Made by a program: the position numbers and the translations under genes. From Candidatus Woesearchaeota archaeon (GTDB lineage: Archaea > Nanobdellota > Nanobdellia > Woesearchaeales > JABGUJ01): a stretch of DNA of 64,000 bases. Within the stretch, counting starts at the first letter, position 1; each line of letters starts with the position of its first letter. This document shows, piece after piece, positions 58,009-64,000 of the stretch. The DNA is taken from NCBI GenBank assembly GCA_018646625.1, contig JABGUJ010000002.1, positions 226,843-290,842 of the forward strand, in the 5' to 3' direction. The notes below the pieces were generated by a model, which saw nothing but the letters and a program-made list of their open reading frames with translations, made no database searches and had not been told where the DNA came from.

Positions 58009-58042
58009 AGATGGCACGGCCCCGCCATCTTTTTTATTTTTT
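58009..58042 (+). terminator. Hairpin terminator with T-run
   Basis: AGATGGC (58009-58015) and GCCATCT (58024-58030) form a seven-bp stem with a GC-rich eight-base loop, followed by a long T-rich stretch. It resembles a bacterial intrinsic terminator and begins right after the stop codon. Confidence 0.85.
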
Positions 58043-58044
58043 TG

Positions 58045-58059
58045 TGGACGTTTAGTCCA
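58045..58059. promoter_or_regulatory. TGGAC-GTTTA-GTCCA operator candidate
   Basis: Perfect five-bp arms around five bases, ending four bases before the TATA-like CTTTAAAAAC that serves the 58106 gene. The same core (TGGACGATTAGT) lies at 57175, at the same distance from the opposite TATA box. Confidence 0.55.
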
Positions 58060-58105
58060 TTTACTTTAAAAACACAGTTAATACAAACATATGAGGATGA
58101 GAATA

Positions 58106-58480
58106 ATGAATAAACAAATTTTAGTTTTGGTTTTATCTATATCTTTTATAATGATAGTGGGATGTTCTCAGTCAGAACCCGTGAAAATTGATCATAACTA
58201 TGACAATCATAAGAAAACAATCTCATCGCCAAATGATGAACAAGAATTAATAAATCACTCACATCTTGAAAACTCAACACCACACAATGAATCACACCAG
58301 GGAATAATTAGTAAACTTGGGGTTTGTAAAGATCTTAACGAAGGAGATATTTGTGTAGCCAAGTTGCATAGGGGAGATGTTAATGGAAAGTGTGTTGTAA
58401 GAGAAGATGAATTAATTTGTCAACCAAATGATAAAGGTAGAGGTATGAAAAAACAGAATGGTGCGGAAAATCACAGGTAG
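58106..58480 (+). CDS. His-rich lipoprotein, 124 aa
   Basis: Signal peptide with lipobox IVGC (LVLVLSISFIMIVGCSQ). The mature part is rich in His and Asn (IDHNYDNHKK, INHSHLEN), then has a Cys-containing domain (GVCKDLNEGDICV ... CVVREDELICQ). The start is the ATG at 58106; the track start 58091 lies in the SD. Its end overlaps the ABC ATPase gene by 23 bases. Probably an extracellular, perhaps metal-binding partner of the exporter. Confidence 0.75.
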   Translation: MNKQILVLVLSISFIMIVGCSQSEPVKIDHNYDNHKKTISSPNDEQELINHSHLENSTPHNESHQGIISKLGVCKDLNEGDICVAKLHRGDVNGKCVVREDELICQPNDKGRGMKKQNGAENHR

Positions 58481-59171
58481 AATTCCACTACTGGAATTCG
58501 AAAATGCATGGAAAATTTATAAAATGGGTCAAATAAATGTTCCTGCATTAAAAGGTATAAGTCTTAAGATATACAAAGGAGATTTTGTTGCCATAATAGG
58601 TCAATCAGGATGTGGTAAATCTACTTTAATGAATTTAGCAGGCTGCTTAGATTTACCAACCAAAGGTAAAGTTTTTCTAAAATCTCATGATATTTCAACA
58701 CTTCCAGAGTCAGATCTAGCTACTATGCGTGGTCAAACAATAGGTTTCATTTTTCAACAATATAATTTGATTCCGAATATGACGGCGTTTGAAAATGTTA
58801 TGTTGCCTCTTGAATTTCTAGAATATGATGATGATGATGCAGCAGAAAGAACTAGAAAAATAATGAAATTGGTAAGTTTAGAAGATAAAATGCATCACCT
58901 GCCATCACAATTGTCAGGAGGACAACAACAAAGAGTATCTATTGCAAGATGTTTAGCATCTGATCCCGAAATAATATTTGCAGATGAACCAACAGGTGCT
59001 TTAGATAGTAGTACAGGAATAGAAATATTAGAAACATTGAAACGATTGTGGAAAGAAGAAGGTAAAACAATCATAATGGTAACTCACGATTTAAAACTAG
59101 CCAAATATGCTCATACAGTTATTGAATTAAAAGATGGAGAAATAGTTAATACCCAACATAAAAAAAAATGA
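58458..59171 (+). CDS. MacB/LolD-type ABC transporter ATPase
   Basis: Walker A is GQSGCGKST, Q-loop FQQYNLIPNMTAFENV, signature LSGGQQQRVSIARCLA, Walker B IIFADEPTGALDS. This group powers MacB-type and lipoprotein-handling permeases. The permease gene lies two genes downstream (60586). The stop overlaps the next ORF start region by four bases. The N-terminal about ten residues (MVRKITGRIP) are unusual and a later start cannot be ruled out. Confidence 0.92.
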   Translation: MVRKITGRIPLLEFENAWKIYKMGQINVPALKGISLKIYKGDFVAIIGQSGCGKSTLMNLAGCLDLPTKGKVFLKSHDISTLPESDLATMRGQTIGFIFQQYNLIPNMTAFENVMLPLEFLEYDDDDAAERTRKIMKLVSLEDKMHHLPSQLSGGQQQRVSIARCLASDPEIIFADEPTGALDSSTGIEILETLKRLWKEEGKTIIMVTHDLKLAKYAHTVIELKDGEIVNTQHKKK

Positions 59172-59197
59172 AAGAATCAAATTCGAGGTGTATTCAA

Positions 59198-60577
59198 ATG
59201 AAAAAGGTATCAATGTTAGTCTTGTTTATTTTAGTTATGAGTTTAGGAGTATTGGCGCAGTCAACACATACAGATAGTACCGCCAAAACGGTTCTTAGCT
59301 TGAACTTAATAAATCAAGATCCGGATCCGGCAATTGCGGGAGATATTGTTGAGGTGAGAGTAGGTATTGAGAATTTAGGAGGAAAACCATCTGGTGCTTT
59401 TTTGATAGAGCTACTGGAAGATTATCCGTTCTCGTCAATAGTTGGAGAACCCTTGATACAGAAAGTAGATTCTATTGATGCACACCAGTCAGGAGATAAT
59501 TCTAAAATAATCAAGTTTAAAGTGCGAGTAGACAAAGATGCTGTTGCTGCGGAGTATGAATTAAAGCTACTAGAGTATTTTGAAGGTAAAAGAGATGTTT
59601 CTGCCACACAAAGAAGTTTATCTATCGATATTAAAAATAGAGAGAATGCAGAAGTTATTCATATCGATAAGACTATGTTAGTTCCAGGTAAGCAAAGCAG
59701 TCTCAAGTTTACAATTAATAATGTAGGTAATGCTCCGCTGAGAGATCTTAATTTCTATTGGTTAAATGAAGATAAAGTAGTTTTGCCTGTTGGAAGCGAT
59801 AATACAAAATATATTAAATATATAGAAATGGGAGAAAGTGCAGAAATGGAGTATCAAGTCATTTCAGATTCTAATGCAGATCCTGGATTGTATGAACTTG
59901 AATTATATCTTAGCTATGATGATCCATTAAGTAGTGAAGCAAAAGAAGTTACGACAATTGCAGGAGTCTATGTTGGAGGAGAAACCGATTTTGACGTTGC
60001 GTTCTCTGAAAGTTCAGGAGGAGAGGCATCATTTAGTGTTGCAAATATAGGAAGTAATCCTGCGTTCTCTGTTTCAATCGTGATACCTAAGCAATCTAAT
60101 TGGCAAGTGACAGGATCTAACTCTATGATTGTAGGTAATTTAAACAAAGGAGATTATACTGTTGCTAGCTTTACTCTTCAAAAAGCTCAAAGTTCAGCAT
60201 CTGTTGAGAAAACTGATGACAAAACTGTTTCCCCGAAAAGAGCTAGATTTGGAAATGTAACAAATGAAGATGGATTAAGAATACAAGTAGTATACACAGA
60301 TACTAGAGGAGAAAGAAGTACCGTAGAAAAAGTAGTTAATCTTAATCCCTCTATGTTAAGTGGAGGAATGGGAGCCGCATTTGCAGGTGCTGCAAGATCT
60401 GGAATGGCGGGTAGAACAACTAAAACAAGTATGCTTTCACAATACAAATGGCACATAATTTTTGTGATTCTTGTTGTAGTCCTAATAGTTCTACGTAGTA
60501 AATACAAGAAAATGAAGATGGCAGATCCTAAATTCAAATTGATGGATTTGTTTGGACTTGGCAAAAAGAGACATTAG
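59198..60577 (+). CDS. Secreted CARDB/COG1361-like protein with C-terminal anchor
   Basis: Signal peptide (VSMLVLFILVMSLGVLAQ), beta modules of the CARDB kind (DIVEVRVGIENLGGKPSG; SLKFTINNVGNAPLRD), a Gly/Ala-rich segment, and a terminal helix (WHIIFVILVVVLIVL) with a basic cytosolic end. This matches the COG1361-type partner often encoded with MacB-like ABC genes in archaea, and may be the counterpart of an adaptor protein. The start at 59198 follows GAGGTG. Confidence 0.85.
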   Translation: MKKVSMLVLFILVMSLGVLAQSTHTDSTAKTVLSLNLINQDPDPAIAGDIVEVRVGIENLGGKPSGAFLIELLEDYPFSSIVGEPLIQKVDSIDAHQSGDNSKIIKFKVRVDKDAVAAEYELKLLEYFEGKRDVSATQRSLSIDIKNRENAEVIHIDKTMLVPGKQSSLKFTINNVGNAPLRDLNFYWLNEDKVVLPVGSDNTKYIKYIEMGESAEMEYQVISDSNADPGLYELELYLSYDDPLSSEAKEVTTIAGVYVGGETDFDVAFSESSGGEASFSVANIGSNPAFSVSIVIPKQSNWQVTGSNSMIVGNLNKGDYTVASFTLQKAQSSASVEKTDDKTVSPKRARFGNVTNEDGLRIQVVYTDTRGERSTVEKVVNLNPSMLSGGMGAAFAGAARSGMAGRTTKTSMLSQYKWHIIFVILVVVLIVLRSKYKKMKMADPKFKLMDLFGLGKKRH

Positions 60578-60585
60578 AACTAAAA

Positions 60586-61821
60586 ATGAAATTAAGCAAA
60601 TGCTTTAAGCACGCATTTAACATGGTGATACATAGTAAGCTTAGAAGTTGGCTTACTATTATTGGCATTGTTATAGGCGTTGCATCAGTTATTGCAATAA
60701 CATCTTTAGGTGCAGGAATGCAACAATCTCTTGAATCACAAATGAGTGGATTAGGTTCTGATTTATTAACGATTACTCCGGGCTATTCTAAAGGAGGAAG
60801 CATGTTTCGTAATAGAGGGGGAGACTCTGGAAGTTCTACAGCAACAGAAGAAGAAATATTGTTAGACCGTACGGACGTTCAAGCGTTGAAAGGGATATCA
60901 GATATTGCATTTATTGAAACTGAAGTTGGTGGAAAAGTAGATGTATCGTTTCTAGGAAAAATGGGCTCTGTATCATTAACCGGTGTGGATCAGAAAGTAT
61001 GGTCTGATGTGACAACAGCAGTGATTGCTGAAGGAAGATTATTAGACTCTGCAGATCAAAATGTAGTAGTTATTGGTGGTAATTTAGCAAGTTCTTTCTT
61101 TGATCAACCTTTAGGCATCAATAAAATGTTCACTATTGAAGGTAGCGCATTTAGAGTTGTGGGTGTTCTGGATGATACAAGTACCAGAATATATATGCCA
61201 ATTCAAATGACATATCAATTACTCGAAGATAAAGATACAGATATTTACGATTCAATCATATTGAAAGTAAAAGATGAAGAAATGTTGGATGAGACTATTC
61301 TTAAGATTGAGAAAAAACTCAAGATAAGTCGGCACGTCACAGATAAGGATAGAGACTTTTCTATTAGTTCTAGTAAACAGATGATGGAAACAAGAATGGA
61401 AATGATGGGTTCGGTGAGTTTATTCTTGACTGCGATTGCCGCTGTTTCTTTAATTGTTGGAGCAGTCGGTATTGCAAATACCATGTTTACGTCCGTACTT
61501 GAAAAGACTAAAGAGATTGGAATAATGAAAGCAATAGGTGCAAAGAATAGAGATATTCTTTCCATATTCTTGTTTAATGCTGCACTAATAGGATTAGTTG
61601 GTGGATTAATAGGGGTGTTGTGCGGAGTTGGGGTATCAAGTATGATGCCTATGCTTATGGGAAGTATGCCAATGTCAAGAGGAGGGTCAATAACATTAGT
61701 AACATTAAATTCCGTTATGTTGGCATTAGGTGTTTCAGTTGCAGTAGGGATTATTGCGGGCTTTATTCCAGCATATAATGGTTCTAAATTAAAGCCAGTA
61801 GACGCTCTAAGGTATGAATAA
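60586..61821 (+). CDS. MacB-like ABC transporter permease
   Basis: Four-helix MacB/FtsX-type permease. First helix WLTIIGIVIGVASVIAITSLGAGM, then a large extracellular domain (about residues 40-270), and three helices from about 275 (LTAIAAVSLIVGAVGIANTMF; EIGIMKAIGAKNRDI follows). 411 aa. With the ATPase and the CARDB-like protein it forms a full export or mechanotransmission unit. Nine bases after the upstream stop. Substrate unknown. Confidence 0.92.
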   Translation: MKLSKCFKHAFNMVIHSKLRSWLTIIGIVIGVASVIAITSLGAGMQQSLESQMSGLGSDLLTITPGYSKGGSMFRNRGGDSGSSTATEEEILLDRTDVQALKGISDIAFIETEVGGKVDVSFLGKMGSVSLTGVDQKVWSDVTTAVIAEGRLLDSADQNVVVIGGNLASSFFDQPLGINKMFTIEGSAFRVVGVLDDTSTRIYMPIQMTYQLLEDKDTDIYDSIILKVKDEEMLDETILKIEKKLKISRHVTDKDRDFSISSSKQMMETRMEMMGSVSLFLTAIAAVSLIVGAVGIANTMFTSVLEKTKEIGIMKAIGAKNRDILSIFLFNAALIGLVGGLIGVLCGVGVSSMMPMLMGSMPMSRGGSITLVTLNSVMLALGVSVAVGIIAGFIPAYNGSKLKPVDALRYE

Positions 61822-61857
61822 TTTTAGATAAATTAAAAAAGGGATTTTGATATTCTT

Positions 61858-62583
61858 ATGGTTATGACTAAGGTAGAATCATTCGAGCTTGAGCCTGGCG
61901 AGGTTATTCAGAGTAAGTATGAAATAATTGAGTTGCTAGGGGATGGTTGGGAAGGTGAAGTTTACTTAGTAAAAGAGTTATTGACTGGCATAGAAAGAGC
62001 TGCCAAGTTTTTCTTTCCAGAGAGAAATAAACATAATAGGTCTAGTAAATTTTATGCTAAGAAGTTGCATAAGTTGAGAAATTGCGATATTGTTATTCAG
62101 TATTATACTCAAGAGGAAATTCATTTACAAGATGGTTTTGTCACTTATTTGGTTTCCGAGTTTATTGATGGAGAGTTGTTGAGCGAGTTTTTGAAAAGAC
62201 AACCTGGTAGGCGGTTACACCCGTTCATTGCGTTGCATTTGCTCTATTCTTTAGCAAAAGGTATGGAAGAAGTGCACAGAGTAGGCGAGTATCACGGTGA
62301 TTTGCATACAGAGAATATCATTGTACAAAGACACGGTTTAGGATTTGAGTTGAAGATATTAGATTTCTATAAATGGGGTTCGCCAAGTGCGGAACATAGA
62401 AGAGATGATGTCATCGATATGATTAAGATATTCTATGATGTTCTTGGTGGGGCGAAGCATTACGCTGGCTTGCCAGATGAAATTAAGGATATTTGTTGCG
62501 GATTGAAAAAATCGCTAATTCTGCAGAAATTTAAGACAGCAGGCCAACTAAGAGGGTATTTGGAAAGTTTTGAATGGGAATAG
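61858..62583 (+). CDS. Eukaryotic-like protein kinase
   Basis: 241 aa. Gly-rich loop LLGDGWEGEVYLV, lysine in AAKFFF, catalytic loop EYHGDLHTENII (HxDxxxxN), and DFG replaced by LDFYKWG. The C-lobe is short. The HGDLHTEN form resembles bacterial lipopolysaccharide or aminoglycoside-type small kinases as well as Ser/Thr kinases. Substrate unknown. The start may be 61864. It stands alone after the ABC operon, 36 bases away. Confidence 0.8.
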   Translation: MVMTKVESFELEPGEVIQSKYEIIELLGDGWEGEVYLVKELLTGIERAAKFFFPERNKHNRSSKFYAKKLHKLRNCDIVIQYYTQEEIHLQDGFVTYLVSEFIDGELLSEFLKRQPGRRLHPFIALHLLYSLAKGMEEVHRVGEYHGDLHTENIIVQRHGLGFELKILDFYKWGSPSAEHRRDDVIDMIKIFYDVLGGAKHYAGLPDEIKDICCGLKKSLILQKFKTAGQLRGYLESFEWE

Positions 62584-62649
62584 AATCTCCACTGGTCACT
62601 GGACATTTTTACGCAGGTTATTTAAACCATATTAGGGATGATCTTATAA

Positions 62650-63486
62650 ATGGAAAATCAAACAATCAGCAGACTTACTAAACACTTTGAAGACTACGCA
62701 TATGAAGAAGATAGCATTGAATTTTGGTTTGCAAGGGATTTGAAGAATCTTCTAGGATATGAACAATGGCGAAACTTCCTCAAAGTAGTAGAGAAAGCAA
62801 AAGAATCCTGTAAAACTTCAGGAAACAAAGTTTTAGACCATTTTGCTGACGCCAGCAAGATGGTTAAATTGGGGTCTGGTTCAGAAAGGGAAATAAAGGA
62901 TATTATGCTTACAAGATACGCTTGTTATCTTATTGCTCAGAATGGCGATCCCAGAAAAGAAGATATTGCATTTGCTCAGAGTTATTTTGCAGTTAAAACT
63001 CGAAAACAAGAGTTAATTGAAGAAAGAATTGCATTGAAAGAACGTTTTGATGCAAGGGAGAAACTTGCAAAGTCGGAAACTGAATTGTCAAAGTTGATTT
63101 ATGAACGTGGTGTCGATGATAATGGTTTTGCAAGGATAAGAAGCAAGGGAGATGCCGCACTCTTTGGTGGGAAAACTACTCTTCAAATGAAGAAAAAACT
63201 TAGTATTCCAAAAAACCGAGCGATGGCAGACTTCTTACCTACAGTCACAATCGCTGCAAAGAATTTTGCTACAGAGATTACAAATTTCAATGTTAAAAAG
63301 AATGAGTTGCAAGGTGAACAAAGAATAACTGGCGAACATGTAAGAAATAATAAAAGAGTTAGGACTGTGCTATTAGAGGATGAAATTGTTCCCGAAGATC
63401 TGCCTCCTGAAGAGGACATAAAAAAATTAGAAAGACGATTAAATAAAAGCGATGCCGAGTTAGCATTAGATTCAAAGATAAAGTGA
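62650..63486 (+). CDS. dinD: DinD-like DNA damage-inducible protein
   Basis: 278 aa. EFWFARDLKNLLGYEQWRNFLKVVEKAKE and YACYLIAQNGDPRK match the BRO-N-like start of DinD, followed by RKQELIEERIALKERFDAREKL and GDAALFGGKTT. The protein is known from bacteria as LexA-regulated, but no SOS box is expected here. ATTTAAAC lies about 35 bases upstream. A distinct, probably transferred gene. Confidence 0.85.
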   Translation: MENQTISRLTKHFEDYAYEEDSIEFWFARDLKNLLGYEQWRNFLKVVEKAKESCKTSGNKVLDHFADASKMVKLGSGSEREIKDIMLTRYACYLIAQNGDPRKEDIAFAQSYFAVKTRKQELIEERIALKERFDAREKLAKSETELSKLIYERGVDDNGFARIRSKGDAALFGGKTTLQMKKKLSIPKNRAMADFLPTVTIAAKNFATEITNFNVKKNELQGEQRITGEHVRNNKRVRTVLLEDEIVPEDLPPEEDIKKLERRLNKSDAELALDSKIK

Positions 63487-63502
63487 TTTAATTATATTTT
63501 AG

Positions 63503-64000
63503 TTAATCTTCTGCCTGCGACCAAAGAAGGTCAAAGAATGTTTTGTATGTGCTTGCAAAGTTTTTGTCTTTTATCATTAATCCGTATGGATTAGAGGAGT
63601 AGTTTATTAGTAGCAAAAGATCACCTGAAATAATGTATTCTGTGTTTGTGTTTATGTTAAGAAATTTTACTTTCGTTCGCAGTTCTTTTCTTCTTCTTAG
63701 GCCGTACTCTTTACTGTCATTATTAACGAGAATCTTTAGACTTACTTTGTCTGCCTTTTTCTTCTTAAAAACTACATCAATGAAAAAGCCTTCTAATTTT
63801 TTGAAAGCTTCTGCGGGTGCGGATGCAACATAGTACTCGCCACCGTTCTCCCAAGAGTTAATCAACTCTAAGAACATAGATTTTATTCCTCTTATTCCAT
63901 AGAAATATTTGAAATCACTTAACTTTTGTAATTCAGATGGCGATGCTTTAAGTTGGGATATAAAGTTGATTAACTGTTTCTTTTCGTTTTTTATTTGAAG
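63503..64000 (-). CDS. TrmB-like regulator, C-terminal sensor part (cut by right edge)
   Basis: The frame is open to base 64000, so the gene starts outside the window; the ATG at 63877 is internal. Sequence seen: FKYFYGIRGIKSMFLELINSWE, then EYYVASAPAEAFKKLEG, which is the TrmB C-terminal effector domain. A winged helix should lie beyond the edge. It is convergent with dinD, separated by 16 bases. Related to the intact TrmB at 15617. Confidence 0.78.
   Translation of the reverse strand, partial: LQIKNEKKQLINFISQLKASPSELQKLSDFKYFYGIRGIKSMFLELINSWENGGEYYVASAPAEAFKKLEGFFIDVVFKKKKADKVSLKILVNNDSKEYGLRRRKELRTKVKFLNINTNTEYIISGDLLLLINYSSNPYGLMIKDKNFASTYKTFFDLLWSQAED

Noticed and set aside
1-64000. 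CRISPR arrays, rRNA genes, insertion sequences
   Set aside because: No regular repeat-spacer pattern, rRNA sequence or transposase with terminal repeats was found by reading.

Overview
The window looks like chromosome of a DPANN-type archaeon, most probably Woesearchaeota-like (inference from gene content; no rRNA is present). Archaeal markers are ribosomal proteins L10e, L7Ae, S28e and L24e, EF-2 and EF-1alpha, a family B DNA polymerase, PurO, Taw3, a Dph6-like ligase, DUF483, double-domain Lrp regulators, TrmB regulators, and a pilin with its prepilin peptidase. DNA is AT-rich and genes are tightly packed. Promoters are archaeal: a TATA box often sits about 26-30 bases before the start codon, so many mRNAs should be leaderless, while others carry a short leader with a GAGGTG-type Shine-Dalgarno (SD) site. 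Six convergent gene pairs overlap by exactly four bases through their stop codons.

Layout. 0-7 kb: end of polB, an MscS channel, L10e, a purine operon (purM - 52-aa ORF - purO), and a Dph6-like PP-loop ligase overlapping a glutamine amidotransferase. 7-17.6 kb: HAD phosphatase, S-layer-like glycoprotein, Taw3, nucleotidyltransferase plus membrane protein, Fis-type regulator, YheCD-type ATP-grasp enzyme, a Cys/Gly-headed metallopeptidase, and a TrmB regulator divergent from an orphan substrate-binding lipoprotein. 17.6-28 kb: a block of mostly unrecognised, probably lineage-specific proteins. Several of its genes share a 5' hairpin placed near the start of the leader. 28-33 kb: AbrB - antiporter - CRM operon, a stand-alone NFACT-R protein, pilin and prepilin peptidase. 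33.2-38.96 kb: translation cluster L7Ae-S28e-L24e-Ndk-EF-2-EF-1alpha-S10 and tRNA-Ser(GGA), with two candidate structured leaders.

38.95-50.17 kb is an integrated element of about 11.2 kb. A tyrosine recombinase lies directly downstream of tRNA-Ser, and the last 11 bases of the tRNA plus two more (13 bases in all) are repeated exactly at the right end. Cargo includes VirB2-like and truncated VirB6-like membrane proteins, secreted proteins, two HNH proteins (one membrane-anchored), a GIY-YIG-like protein, a DUF2779 nuclease, and a chimera of a conjugation-type membrane protein with a restriction-helicase tail. No VirB4, VirD4 or relaxase is seen, so the element looks decayed or dependent on others.

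50.2-64 kb: a cyclopropane-fatty-acid-synthase-like enzyme, a sodium/solute symporter, a metallophosphoesterase overlapping a remarkable triple fusion (voltage-sensor-like domain, APC permease, methyltransferase), a winged-helix regulator with a membrane protein, a MacB-type ABC system with secreted and lipoprotein partners, a eukaryotic-like kinase, DinD, and a TrmB-like protein cut by the right edge.
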